A DNA stretch of 64,000 bases from positions 36,129 to 100,128 of the forward strand of contig NZ_JH992927.1 in the NCBI RefSeq assembly GCF_000315425.1, written 5' to 3'. This document shows positions 1 through 11,674 of the stretch, in pieces (within the stretch, counting starts at the first letter, position 1; the number at the start of each line of letters is the position of its first letter). The notes beneath the pieces are model-generated. The model worked only from the letters and a program-made list of their open reading frames with translations, was not told the DNA's origin and did no database searches. The position numbers were made by a program, and so were the translations under genes. Source of the stretch: Massilia timonae CCUG 45783. GTDB lineage: Bacteria > Pseudomonadota > Gammaproteobacteria > Burkholderiales > Burkholderiaceae_D.

Positions 1-871
1 GGCGCCTGCGCCTGCGCAGCCCAATGCCCCGACGGCCGCCCCCGGCGCGCCGGCGATGACGTCGGCGCGCGCCGCGATCAATGCGGCGCTGGAGGCGGCG
101 CGCGCCGCGTCGGGCATCCGTACCCCACCCAAGCGTCCGACGGCCGAACCGGTGACGCCGGCGCCGGCGCCGGCGGCGCCACCATCGGCGCCCGGACCGT
201 CGGCCGCGTTGCCGCCCCATGGCGCCGGCATGCAGGCACGGGCCGCTTCCGCACCGCCGCCATGGGATGGCGCTCAGCCGCAAGCCATGGCCCAGCAGCA
301 GCCGGCCATGCAGGCGCGCCAGCCAGCAGCGCAACTGGACGACGACGTGCCGTCCTGGGTCACCGATTTTTCCGATGACACCGCCGTCGCCGCCGAGGCG
401 CCGACCGTGGTCGCGCCCGCGCCCCAGGTGCGGGCCCCGGCCGCGCCGCCGCACGCCTATGTCGTCACGCCCGTGCCAGAGATCGCCTGGGACGGCAACT
501 GGCCGGCGCTGGCCGGCAGCCTGCCGCTGCGCGGCGTGGCCCAGCAGCTGGCGCTGCAGACCGAACTGGTCGCCTGCGTCGTGCACGACCGCTCGGTCAC
601 CTTCAAGCTGCGCGTGCCGGTCGATACGCTGCGCGCCAGCGGCAACAGCGAGAAGATGGCGGCTGCGCTGCAAGAACATTTCCCCGACTTCCGCGTGAAC
701 GTGGAGTCCGAGATCGGCCCGGTATGGTATACAGCCGGGGCCGAACAGAAAGCGGCGCGCGAAGAGCGCCAGCGCCTGGCCGAATCCATCGTCGCCGCCG
801 ATCCTTTCGTGCAGGAACTCGAGCGACGCTTCGACGCGTTCGTCGTGCCCGGCTCGGTCAAGGTCGCCTGA
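1..871 (+). CDS. dnaX: DNA polymerase III subunit tau/gamma, C-terminal part (5' truncated by window)
   Basis: The reading frame is open from base 2, so this is the 3' end of a longer gene; 289 residues are visible. The first part is a low-complexity Ala/Pro-rich linker, and the last ~130 residues form a compact domain (from about VPEIAWDGNWPALAG to PGSVKVA) typical of the tau C-terminus, which in the clamp-loader/replisome contacts the polymerase alpha subunit. The AAA+ ATPase part lies outside the window. The assignment leans strongly on the context: ybaB and recR follow directly, the classic dnaX-ybaB-recR order. The linker contains GC-rich triplet runs but no frameshift slip site is visible in this portion. 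Confidence 0.88.
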   Translation, partial: APAPAQPNAPTAAPGAPAMTSARAAINAALEAARAASGIRTPPKRPTAEPVTPAPAPAAPPSAPGPSAALPPHGAGMQARAASAPPPWDGAQPQAMAQQQPAMQARQPAAQLDDDVPSWVTDFSDDTAVAAEAPTVVAPAPQVRAPAAPPHAYVVTPVPEIAWDGNWPALAGSLPLRGVAQQLALQTELVACVVHDRSVTFKLRVPVDTLRASGNSEKMAAALQEHFPDFRVNVESEIGPVWYTAGAEQKAAREERQRLAESIVAADPFVQELERRFDAFVVPGSVKVA

Positions 872-920
872 GCGTTTCGCTGCCGATCAATCACCCATCC
901 GACTTTTGGAGAAACCCACC

Positions 921-1250
921 ATGATGAAAAACCAGCTCGCAGGCTTGATGAAACAGGCGCAAGCCATGCAGGACAATATGAAGAAGGCGCAGGAGCAGCT
1001 GGCTCAGATCGAAGTCGAAGGCCAGTCGGGCGCCGGCCTGGTGAAGGTCGTCATGACCTGCAAGAACGACGTCAAGCGCGTCACCATCGACCCGTCGCTG
1101 CTGGGCGACGACCGCGACATGCTGGAAGACCTGGTCGCGGCCGCGTTCAACGACGCCGTGCGCAAGGCCGAGGCGACCGCCGCCGAGAAGATGAGCGGCC
1201 TGACCGCCGGCATGCCGGGCCTGCCGCCTGGCTTCAAGATGCCTTTCTGA
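921..1250 (+). CDS. ybaB: YbaB/EbfC family nucleoid-associated protein
   Basis: A 109-residue protein starting MMKNQLAGLMKQAQ, preceded by TTTTGGAG at a good distance, so the ATG at 921 is preferred over an upstream in-frame codon at 906. The length and the pattern of an N-terminal helix rich in K/Q/M (MKQAQAMQDNMKKAQEQL), a central beta region (VEGQSGAGLVKVVMTC) and a C-terminal region ending in a Gly/Pro-rich tail match the YbaB/EbfC family. These small dimeric proteins bind DNA and are usually co-transcribed with dnaX and recR, as seen here. The gene lies 49 bp after dnaX and 59 bp before recR. Confidence 0.95.
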   Translation: MMKNQLAGLMKQAQAMQDNMKKAQEQLAQIEVEGQSGAGLVKVVMTCKNDVKRVTIDPSLLGDDRDMLEDLVAAAFNDAVRKAEATAAEKMSGLTAGMPGLPPGFKMPF

Positions 1251-1309
1251 TCCACGCAATCACTCACTGATGCCAGTCCCGGCTGGCGCCTGCCGGCGGG
1301 ACGCCCCAC

Positions 1310-1900
1310 ATGTCGACCTCGCTCGAATTTCTCATCGAATCGCTGCGCCGCCTGCCGGGCGTGGGCCCCAAGTCGGCCCAGCGCATGGCATTCCACCTGC
1401 TGCAGCACGACCGCGAGGGCGCCGCGCAACTGTCGCGCGCGCTCTACCAGGCGGTCGACACGGTGCACCACTGCGCCAGGTGCAATACCTTCTCCGACAT
1501 CGACATTTGCGAGCTGTGCGCCGACCCGGAGCGCGACCACACGCTGCTGTGCGTGGTCGAGACCCCGGCCGACCAGATCATGATCGAGCAGACGCTCACC
1601 TGGCGCGGCCTGTACTTCGTGCTGATGGGCCGGTTGTCGCCGCTGGACGGCATCGGCCCGCGCGACCTCGCCCTGGACAAGCTCGTCAACCGCGCCACCG
1701 ATGGCGTCGTCGGCGAAGTGGTGCTCGCGACTAATTTCACGAATGAGGGCGAAGCCACCGCCCACTACATCAGCGAAATGCTCAAGGCGCGCGGCCTGAA
1801 GGTCAGCCGCCTGGCGCGCGGCGTGCCGGTGGGCGGGGAGCTCGAGTACGTCGACGCCGGCACGATCGCGCGCGCCATGCTCGACCGCCGCAGCGCATAA
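1310..1900 (+). CDS. recR: Recombination mediator protein RecR
   Basis: 196 residues, the normal length for RecR. In order it shows an N-terminal helix-hairpin-helix (LRRLPGVGPKSAQRMAF, residues ~10-27), a four-cysteine zinc finger (CARC...CELC, ~57-72) and a Toprim domain (LLCVVETPADQIMIEQT onward). RecR works with RecF and RecO to load RecA on SSB-coated single-stranded DNA at gaps. It is the third gene of the dnaX-ybaB-recR group and probably shares its transcript. All key zinc ligands are present and nothing is unusual. Confidence 0.97.
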   Translation: MSTSLEFLIESLRRLPGVGPKSAQRMAFHLLQHDREGAAQLSRALYQAVDTVHHCARCNTFSDIDICELCADPERDHTLLCVVETPADQIMIEQTLTWRGLYFVLMGRLSPLDGIGPRDLALDKLVNRATDGVVGEVVLATNFTNEGEATAHYISEMLKARGLKVSRLARGVPVGGELEYVDAGTIARAMLDRRSA

Positions 1901-2006
1901 TGTTCGCAATCCCGATCCGGTAGCGCGGTCCCTGGGCGCGCGTGCTGCGTGCGCGCAAGCTTGGTTGGTCGGCCGCTGCTATCGTGGATTTTTCTGCGAG
2001 CCCGCC

Positions 2007-3176
2007 ATGCATATCGTCGACCTCACGATGTTCTATGCCGCGGAAGGCGGCGGCGTCAGCACCTACCTGAACGCCAAGTCGCGCTGGCTGCGGCGCCGGG
2101 CGCGGGCGCGGCATACCATCCTCAGTCCCAACATCGAGGCCGAGGCCTCGCCCACGCGCCTGCGCGTGCCCGGCCTGGCCTTGCCCGGCTTCCACGGCTA
2201 CCGCATGCCGGTGTCGGTGGCCGCGATCGAACGCCGCCTGTGCAGGCTGCGGCCCGACCTGGTCGAAGTCGGCGATGCCGGGCACTGCGCCTGGGCCGCG
2301 CTGCGCGCGCGCGACCGGCTGGGCATCCCGGCCGTGGCCTTCTATCACTCCGACCTGCCGCGCCTGGTCGAGAACCGCTTCGGCCCGCAGGCGGCCCAGC
2401 TGGTCCGGCGCTATCTTGCACGCCTCTACAGCCAGTTCGACCTGGTGCTGGCGCCGAGCCGGCTGATGGTCGGGCAACTGCGGGCGATGGGGGTGGAGGG
2501 CGCGCTGCACCAGCCGCTCGGCATCGATTGCGGCGTCTTCCATCCGGATCTGCGCGATGGCGCCTTGCGCAGGCAGCTGGGGCTGGCGCCCGGGGTGCGC
2601 CTGCTGGTCTATGCCGGACGTTTTACGGCGGACAAGAAACTGGATGTGCTGCTGGCGGCGATGCACCGGCTCGGCCCCGGGTTCCACTTGCTGATGGTGG
2701 GGCCCGGCGCGGCCGCGCTCGACGCCGCGCCGGGCGCGCGCATCAGCCGCCTGCCGTTCCAGCGCGACCAGCGCGCGCTGGCCCGCATCCTGGCCAGCTG
2801 CGACCTGCTGGTGCATCCGGGCGATTGCGAAACCTTTGGATTGATCGTGCTCGAGGCCATGGGGTGCGGACTGCCGGTGGTGGCGGCGGGCGCCGGCGGC
2901 CTGGCCGAACTGGTCGACGACGACACGGGCGTGCTGGCGCGGCCCAACTGCCCCGACAGCCTGGCAGAGGCCATCAGGCAGCTGGCGAGCCGCGACCTGG
3001 CGGCGCTCGGCGCCAATGCGCGGCGCAAGGTCGAGTCGTCATTCGACTGGGAAGCGGTGTTCGCCCAACTGCAGATGCACTACTGCAATTTACTGCCGCA
3101 AGCCGCAGCGGACTGCGCGCCCTGGAGCCAGGGGCAGGGTGCGCGGTCCTATGCCCGGGCCGGGTATTACCAGTAG
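2007..3176 (+). CDS. Glycosyltransferase family 4 protein
   Basis: 389 residues from the ATG at 2007 (MHIVDLTMFYAAEGGGVS), the start that gives a proper GT-B N-terminal Rossmann strand and Gly-rich loop. The C-terminal half carries the donor-binding signature of GT4 enzymes: RLLVYAGRFTADKKLD followed by the E-x7-E region (DCETFGLIVLEAMGCGLPVV). It should transfer a sugar from a nucleotide-sugar to a lipid, glycan or small acceptor at the cytoplasmic side of the membrane. The acceptor cannot be read from the sequence, and it is not within a polysaccharide cluster. Its last 10 bp overlap convergently with the lipoprotein gene that follows. Confidence 0.85.
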   Translation: MHIVDLTMFYAAEGGGVSTYLNAKSRWLRRRARARHTILSPNIEAEASPTRLRVPGLALPGFHGYRMPVSVAAIERRLCRLRPDLVEVGDAGHCAWAALRARDRLGIPAVAFYHSDLPRLVENRFGPQAAQLVRRYLARLYSQFDLVLAPSRLMVGQLRAMGVEGALHQPLGIDCGVFHPDLRDGALRRQLGLAPGVRLLVYAGRFTADKKLDVLLAAMHRLGPGFHLLMVGPGAAALDAAPGARISRLPFQRDQRALARILASCDLLVHPGDCETFGLIVLEAMGCGLPVVAAGAGGLAELVDDDTGVLARPNCPDSLAEAIRQLASRDLAALGANARRKVESSFDWEAVFAQLQMHYCNLLPQAAADCAPWSQGQGARSYARAGYYQ

Positions 3177-3484
3177 GGCCCCCAGTAGCCGCCGCGATAG
3201 CGCGGACCCCAGGCGCCATACGCGCCGGCGCCCGTGCCCACGCGCTGCAGTTCCTCGCGCGTGCCCAGGTGCAGCACGCATTCGCGCCAGGGATCGGTGT
3301 TCGCGCTATAGCCGAGCTGGCTGCACGCCGGGCCATAGATATTCATGAGTTGCGCCATGTCGGCCTGTGCGCGCGCCGCTTTTTCTTGCGGCGTCGAACA
3401 GGCCGCGGCCAGCAGGGCCAGGCCGATGGCTGCGGACGTGCGCACGATGGCAGGCATCCTTGCGCCTTTGATGACGTTTTGCAT
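3167..3484 (-). CDS. Small hypothetical lipoprotein
   Basis: A 105-residue protein read on the minus strand. The start at 3484 (MQNVIKGARMPAIV) is chosen for the GGGAGGAA ribosome-binding site just upstream. A hydrophobic stretch ends in the lipobox LLAAACS, so the mature protein would begin at Cys and be lipid-anchored. The remainder has two cysteines (YGPACSQLGY and WRECVLHL) and a Gly/Tyr/Trp-rich tail (YGAWGPRYRGGYWGPYW), a composition common in small outer-membrane-associated lipoproteins. No family recognised. It overlaps the 3' end of the glycosyltransferase gene by 10 bp. Confidence 0.7.
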   Translation of the reverse strand: MQNVIKGARMPAIVRTSAAIGLALLAAACSTPQEKAARAQADMAQLMNIYGPACSQLGYSANTDPWRECVLHLGTREELQRVGTGAGAYGAWGPRYRGGYWGPYW

Positions 3485-3762
3485 GACAGTTCCTCCCGCC
3501 GCATCGCGCGGCATGATTCCAGAATAGCATCGCCGGCACGTACCGCGTGTGATGGCAAACGCATTTGTGAGATTTCTTCACGCGCTTCAGGTTCGGATAT
3601 TGGGGCGGATGTGGCCGCCTTCAACGACAGCAGCAGGTACGGCGCCGCCGACGTCCTGGATGCGCCCGTTCAGCGACCTGCGCCCGGGTATTTTTATCTC
3701 GCCAATCCGCATCGGCCGTGATTTTTCTGGCAAGATACGCCCCCAAAACAAGGAGGAGACGT

Positions 3763-6207
3763 ATGAGCGGTTCCCTGGGCAAGTCCCGATGGAAGACCTG
3801 GACCCTGCGCACAGTCGGGGCGCTGCTGGCGCTCGTGCTGCTGGCCTTGCTGGCGGCCTGGCTGTTCCTGCGCGCCAGCCTGGCCCAGCTCGACGGCGAG
3901 CGCAGGGTGGCCGGCCTGGCGGGCCAGGTCAAGGTCGAGCGCGACGCCGCCGGGGTGCCCCTGATCAGCGGCGCCAGCCGGCTCGACGTCGCCTATGCGA
4001 CCGGCTTCGTGCATGGCCAGGAGCGCTTCTTCCAGATGGACTTGCTGCGCCGCACGGCGGCCGGCGAGCTGGCCGAGCTGTTCGGCGCGGCGGCGCTGGC
4101 CACCGACCGCACGCACCGCCTGCACCGCTTCCGTGCCCGCGCGCTGGACACGCTGGCGCGCCTGCCGGCGCCGGAACGTGCGCTGCTGGAACGCTATGCG
4201 CAAGGCGTCAACGAGGGCCTCGGCGCGCTCGGCGCGCGGCCCTTCGAATACGCGCTGACCGGCGCGGCGCCGCGGCTGTGGACGGCGCCCGATTCGCTGC
4301 TGGTGGTGTGGGCCATGTACATCGACCTGCAAGGCGCCCAGCAGGCGCGCGAACTGGCGCGCGGCTGGCTGCGCGCGCACAGCGACGCGGCGCAGCTGGC
4401 CTTCCTGTTGCCCGAAGAGACGCGTTACGACGCGACCCTCGACGCCACGGACCAGGGCGCGGCAAAGGCGGCCGGCCCCTTGCCGCCGCGGGCGCCGGCC
4501 TGGTGGGGCGCGGCGCCAAAGGAACCGGGCGCGCCGGTCAGGCTGGCCGGCCTGGAGGTCACCGATTCGGTCGGCAGCAACAACTATGCGCTGGCCGGCA
4601 GCCGCAGCAGCACCGGCGCGGCGATCGTGGCCGACGACATGCACCTGGGCCTGCGGCTGCCGAACATCTGGTATCGCCTCGCGCTGCGCTTTCCCGATCC
4701 GGGCGCGCCCGGCGGCCAGCGCCGCCTGGCCGGCGTCAGCCTGCCCGGCGCGCCGCCGTCCGTCATCGTCGGCAGCAACGGCCAGGTGGCCTGGGCCTTC
4801 ACCAACAGCTATGCCGATTCGCTCGACCTGGTCGAACTGCGGATCGACCCGGCGCGTCCGAACCAGGTCGGCCTGCCGGGCGGCTGGGAGACGCCGCGTG
4901 AGCACGTCGAGGCGATCGCCGTGAAAGGCGCCGCGGCCGAGCGCATGGTCGTGCGCGAGACGTCGCTCGGCCCGATCCGCGAGGTGGCGGGGCGCAGCTA
5001 TGCGCTGCACTGGATCGCCCACGATCCGGCCGCGCTGAACATGAATCACCTGAAGCTCGAGACGGTGGCCAACGTCGGGGAAGCGCTGGCCGCCGCCGCC
5101 AGCAACGGCATCCCGGCCCAGAACTTCGTCGCCGGCGACGTGCACGGAAACATCGGCTGGACGGTCGCCGGCATGCTGCCGCGGCGCGGCGCCGAAGGCC
5201 AGGCGGCCGGCCTCGCGGCCGGCTTTCCGCTCGCCGCCGGCAGCGCGGCGCAGACCTGGAGCGAGGCGCTGCCGTACGCGGACTACCCGCGCATCGTGAA
5301 CCCCGCCGATGGCCAGATCACGACCGCCAACAGCCGCCAGCTATCCGGCGCCGGCTACGCGCTGCTGGGCGACGGCGGCTACGACCTGGGCCAGCGCAAC
5401 CGCCAGCTGCACGAGGGCTTGCAAGCCATGGGCGACCAGGTCGACGTGCGCCGCGCCTTCGACGGCGCCCTGGACGACCGCGCGATCCTGGTCGGCCAGT
5501 GGCGCCAGCGCGCGCTGGCCGCGCTTGACGCGCAGGCGCTCGCGGGTCACCCGCAGCGCGCCGAGTTCCGGCGCCTGCTCGAGACCAGCTGGAGCGGGCG
5601 CGCCAGCGTGGAGTCGATCGGCTATCGCCTGGCGCGCGACTTCATGTGGTCCGTGCACGACCTGCTGTACGGCGGCGTCAACGCGGCGCTGAAGGAGATC
5701 GATCCGAAGGCCAGCGCGGCCGCGGCCAGCGCGCGCTGGCCGGCGGTGGCGGCGCGCCTGCTGGACGAACGGCCGCAGGGCTGGTTGCCGGCCGGCCATG
5801 CTTCGTGGCGCGACCTGCAACTGGCGGCGGTGGACCGCGCCATCGCGGCCCTGGTCGATGCCGGCACGCCGCTGGCCGAGGCCACCTGGGGCCGGCGCAA
5901 CACCGCCGACATCGCCCATCCGATCAGCATGGCCGTGCCCGCGCTGCGCCCCTGGCTCGCCGCGCCGGGCCAGCCGCTGGCGGGCGACGCCCACATGCCG
6001 CGCGTGGCCGGCCCCAAGTTCGGCCAGTCGGAGCGGCTGACCGTGTCGCCGGGGCGCGAAGAGGAGGGCTTGTACAATATGCCGGGCGGGCAGAGCGGCC
6101 ATCCGCTGTCGCCGTTCTTCCTGCTGGACCACGCGGCCTGGATCGAGGGCAAGCCGGCGCCGTTGCTGCCGGGGGCGGTGAAGCACACCCTGCGCTTCGT
6201 GCCCTGA
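3763..6207 (+). CDS. Penicillin acylase family protein (Ntn-hydrolase, peptidase S45)
   Basis: 814 residues from the ATG at 3763, which follows a strong AAGGAGGAG site. The N-terminus is a signal anchor (LALVLLALLAAWLFL). The family's autocatalytic cleavage site is visible: Ser272 in DSVGSNNYALAG becomes the N-terminal nucleophile of the beta chain after removal of a spacer. Supporting motifs are TGFVHGQERFFQMDLLRR in the alpha part and GNIGWTVAGMLPRR in the beta part. Family members hydrolyse amide bonds of penicillins, acyl-homoserine lactones or other N-acyl compounds in the periplasm; which substrate is used here cannot be decided. The gene stands alone, convergent with the signalling gene 14 bp downstream. 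Confidence 0.88.
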   Translation: MSGSLGKSRWKTWTLRTVGALLALVLLALLAAWLFLRASLAQLDGERRVAGLAGQVKVERDAAGVPLISGASRLDVAYATGFVHGQERFFQMDLLRRTAAGELAELFGAAALATDRTHRLHRFRARALDTLARLPAPERALLERYAQGVNEGLGALGARPFEYALTGAAPRLWTAPDSLLVVWAMYIDLQGAQQARELARGWLRAHSDAAQLAFLLPEETRYDATLDATDQGAAKAAGPLPPRAPAWWGAAPKEPGAPVRLAGLEVTDSVGSNNYALAGSRSSTGAAIVADDMHLGLRLPNIWYRLALRFPDPGAPGGQRRLAGVSLPGAPPSVIVGSNGQVAWAFTNSYADSLDLVELRIDPARPNQVGLPGGWETPREHVEAIAVKGAAAERMVVRETSLGPIREVAGRSYALHWIAHDPAALNMNHLKLETVANVGEALAAAASNGIPAQNFVAGDVHGNIGWTVAGMLPRRGAEGQAAGLAAGFPLAAGSAAQTWSEALPYADYPRIVNPADGQITTANSRQLSGAGYALLGDGGYDLGQRNRQLHEGLQAMGDQVDVRRAFDGALDDRAILVGQWRQRALAALDAQALAGHPQRAEFRRLLETSWSGRASVESIGYRLARDFMWSVHDLLYGGVNAALKEIDPKASAAAASARWPAVAARLLDERPQGWLPAGHASWRDLQLAAVDRAIAALVDAGTPLAEATWGRRNTADIAHPISMAVPALRPWLAAPGQPLAGDAHMPRVAGPKFGQSERLTVSPGREEEGLYNMPGGQSGHPLSPFFLLDHAAWIEGKPAPLLPGAVKHTLRFVP

Positions 6208-6221
6208 GGCCGCGCCGCGCC

Positions 6222-8372
6222 CTACTTGGCCGGCAAGGCCTGCTGCGCATGCTGCAGCATCTCGGTGATCTTCTCGGCGCTGGAAGGGTGGCCGAGGTAG
6301 TAGCCCTGCACCATGTCGCAGCCCAGCTCCTCGAGCAGCAGCAGCTGCTCGCCGGTCTCGACGCCCTCGGCCACCACCACCATCTTGAGGCCGTGGGCCA
6401 TGGCGATGATGGCGCGCGTGATGGCCGCGTTTTCCGAATCCTGGGGCAGGCCGGCGATGAAGCTGCGGTCGATCTTGAGGGCCCGCACGTCGAAGCGCTT
6501 CAGGTAGTTCATCGATGAATAGCCGGTGCCGAAGTCGTCGATCGACAGGTGCACGCCGATGCCGCGCAGCTGCTCGAGCGTGACCAGCGTGGCGCGGGCA
6601 TCGTCCATCAGGGTGCCTTCGGTCAGCTCCAGTTCCAGCAGGCGCGGCTCTAACCCGGTCTCGTTCAGGGCCGACAGCACGATCTGCGACAGGTTCTCGT
6701 CCTTGAACTGCTTGGCCGACAGGTTGACCGCGATGCGCAGCAGGCGCCGCGTCAGGCGCTGCCAGGCGCGCGCCTGGCGGCAGGCGGTGCGCAGCACCCA
6801 TTCGCCGATCGGGACGATCAGGCCGGTCTCTTCGGCCAGCGGGATGAATTCGGTCGGCGGCACCAGTCCGCGTTCGGGATGGCGCCAGCGCACCAGGGCC
6901 TCGACCCCGACGATCTCGGACGTGCGCACGTCGCGCTGCGGCTGGTAGACCAGGTACAGCTCGTCGTTCTGCAGCGCGCGCCGCAGGCCCACCTCGAGCT
7001 TCACGTGGCTCATGATCTGCATCGTCAGCGAAGAGCTGTACAGCTTGGCGTTGTTCTTGCCGCAGTTCTTGGCATGATACATCGCGGTGTCGGCGAACTT
7101 GAGCAGTGATCCACAATCATCGCCGTCCTCGGGGAACAGCGAGATGCCGATGCTGGCGGTGACGAAGATCTCGTTGCCCTCGATGAGGAAAGGGCGCCGC
7201 ATCGCTTCCTTGACGCGGGTGGCGACGTTCAGCGCATGCTCGACCCGCTCCAGGTCGGGCAACAGGATGGTGAATTCGTCGCCGCCCAGGCGCGCCAGGC
7301 TGGCGGCATCGCGCTCGACGCCTTCCCCGCGCGACACCAGGTCGCTCGGCCGGGTGGTCTCGCGCAGCCGTTCCGAGACCATCTTGAGCAGCTGGTCGCC
7401 GGCGTTGTGGCCCAGCGTGTCGTTGATGCGTTTGAAGGCGTCGAGGTCCATGAACAGCACCGCGAACTTCTTGTTGCCGATCTTGGCGCGCTGCAGCTCG
7501 CGCTCCAGCGTCTCGAGGAAGGCTTGCCGGTTGGGGATGCCGGTCAGGCCGTCGCAATAGGCCAGGCGCCGGATCTGTTCCTCGGCGCGCTTGCGTTCGC
7601 TGATGTCGCGCACCAGGCCCAGCACCTCGGACGGGCTGGTCGCCACCAGGCGCGCCTCGAAGTGCAGCACCTCGCCGCATTCGATCAGTTCGTATTCGAC
7701 CGAGCGCACCTGCTGGGTGGCGAGCACGGTCCTCATCTGCTCCAGCATGCGCGCCGCGATCTCGGGCGGCAGCGTGTCGGACAGGTGCTTGCCGATGAAG
7801 CGCGCGCTGGTCGGGGGCGCGCCGGTCGGCCGTCCCGGACACGCCTGGCCTGGCCGCTCCTGGCCGGGCTCGTAGTCGAGATAGAAGCCGTCCGCGTTCA
7901 GGCGAAAGAAGGTGTCGGGAATGGCTTCGAGCACGGCGCGGTTCTGGGCGTCGGCGATGCGCAGGCGGGCGATGGCGTCACTGGCGCGCAGCACGTACAG
8001 CACGCGGTGGCCGAGGATCGGCCAGTTGATCGGCTTGGACACGAAGTCGGTGGCGCCGACCTCGTAGGCCTGGGTCACGGCCTCGACGTCGTCGCTGCCG
8101 GTGACCATGACGATCGGGACGCAGGCGCCGTCCTTCTCGGCGGCGCGGATCGCGCGGCAGGCCGTGAAGCCGTCCATGCGCGGCATGTCGACGTCCATCA
8201 GGATCAGGTCGGGCAGGCGTTCGCGCGCCAGCTCGACCGCTTCCTGGCCGTCGCCGGCCTCGATGCCTTCCATTCCGACCTGGGCCAGCATCTCGAGCAT
8301 CAGGAGGCGCATGACGGGATCGTCGTCGGCGACGAGCACCGTTCCGCGCTGGGTGGAGGCAAAGGCTGGCAT
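6222..8372 (-). CDS. Response regulator with PAS, GGDEF and EAL domains
   Basis: 716 residues from the ATG at 8372 (MPAFAST), chosen because AAAAGGA lies 8 nt upstream and it begins one base after the stop of the hybrid kinase. The protein starts with a receiver domain (phosphoacceptor Asp60 in LILMDVDMP), then a PAS-like region, a GGDEF domain with the intact motif RLGGDEF, and an EAL domain with EALVRW and DDFGTGYSS. Both c-di-GMP synthesis and hydrolysis signatures are therefore kept. An extra stretch of about 13 residues (SRGEGVERDAAS) separates the RPSD inhibitory-site-like motif from GGDEF. It probably receives phosphate from the adjacent kinase and converts that signal into c-di-GMP turnover. 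Confidence 0.93.
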   Translation of the reverse strand: MPAFASTQRGTVLVADDDPVMRLLMLEMLAQVGMEGIEAGDGQEAVELARERLPDLILMDVDMPRMDGFTACRAIRAAEKDGACVPIVMVTGSDDVEAVTQAYEVGATDFVSKPINWPILGHRVLYVLRASDAIARLRIADAQNRAVLEAIPDTFFRLNADGFYLDYEPGQERPGQACPGRPTGAPPTSARFIGKHLSDTLPPEIAARMLEQMRTVLATQQVRSVEYELIECGEVLHFEARLVATSPSEVLGLVRDISERKRAEEQIRRLAYCDGLTGIPNRQAFLETLERELQRAKIGNKKFAVLFMDLDAFKRINDTLGHNAGDQLLKMVSERLRETTRPSDLVSRGEGVERDAASLARLGGDEFTILLPDLERVEHALNVATRVKEAMRRPFLIEGNEIFVTASIGISLFPEDGDDCGSLLKFADTAMYHAKNCGKNNAKLYSSSLTMQIMSHVKLEVGLRRALQNDELYLVYQPQRDVRTSEIVGVEALVRWRHPERGLVPPTEFIPLAEETGLIVPIGEWVLRTACRQARAWQRLTRRLLRIAVNLSAKQFKDENLSQIVLSALNETGLEPRLLELELTEGTLMDDARATLVTLEQLRGIGVHLSIDDFGTGYSSMNYLKRFDVRALKIDRSFIAGLPQDSENAAITRAIIAMAHGLKMVVVAEGVETGEQLLLLEELGCDMVQGYYLGHPSSAEKITEMLQHAQQALPAK

Positions 8373-8373
8373 G

Positions 8374-11247
<2,874 letters not shown>

Positions 11248-11427
11248 CGTGGTTCCCGCAAACGGCACAGCGCAGCGGATCCGGCAACGGTGCAGATCCT
11301 CCTAGCGAGCAAGAGCCCGCAGGAAAAAAATATACGGGTTAGGTGAGGGGGTAGTTTTGCGAATCCGCAAATGTGGCAAACGGAACAATTCCGTGTCGCA
11401 ATTCAAATGCGCAAAATCGTCGGCGAC

Positions 11428-11456
11428 AAAAAAAAAGGGACGCCGCGGCGTCCCTT
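11428..11456 (-). terminator. Rho-independent terminator after cstA-yjiX
   Basis: On the minus strand an 18-nt perfect palindrome (GGGACGCC/GGCGTCCC arms, 11437-11454) is followed by a run of nine T. It sits 24 bp after the yjiX stop, so it ends the cstA transcript. Confidence 0.85.
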
Positions 11457-11479
11457 CGTTCAAGCGCACGCGCCGCCCG

Positions 11480-11674
11480 TCAGCAGCACGACGCCCGGCT
11501 TCCCCCATACCGCGCATCCTGGCGCTCGCGGAAGAATTCCTCGTACGTCATCGGCGGCTGGTCCGGATGGGTACGCTCCATATGCGCCAGGTAGGTGTCG
11601 TATTCGGGCAGGCCGACCATCAACCGCAGGCTCTGCCCGAGGTAGTTGCCGGCCTGTTTCAGGGCGCCGAACAT
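11480..11674 (-). CDS. YbdD/YjiX family small protein
   Basis: 64 residues, MFGALKQAGNYLGQSLRLMVG..., with the family hallmark of a Leu-rich N-terminal helix, a central PEYDTYLAHMERTHPDQP segment and an acidic/aromatic EEFFRERQ C-terminal part. Its start codon overlaps the cstA stop (TGATG), a translational-coupling arrangement. YbdD/YjiX proteins are almost always encoded right after a CstA/BtsT-type peptide/pyruvate transporter and are thought to help its function. The C-terminus ends in two cysteines. Confidence 0.88.
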   Translation of the reverse strand: MFGALKQAGNYLGQSLRLMVGLPEYDTYLAHMERTHPDQPPMTYEEFFRERQDARYGGSRASCC

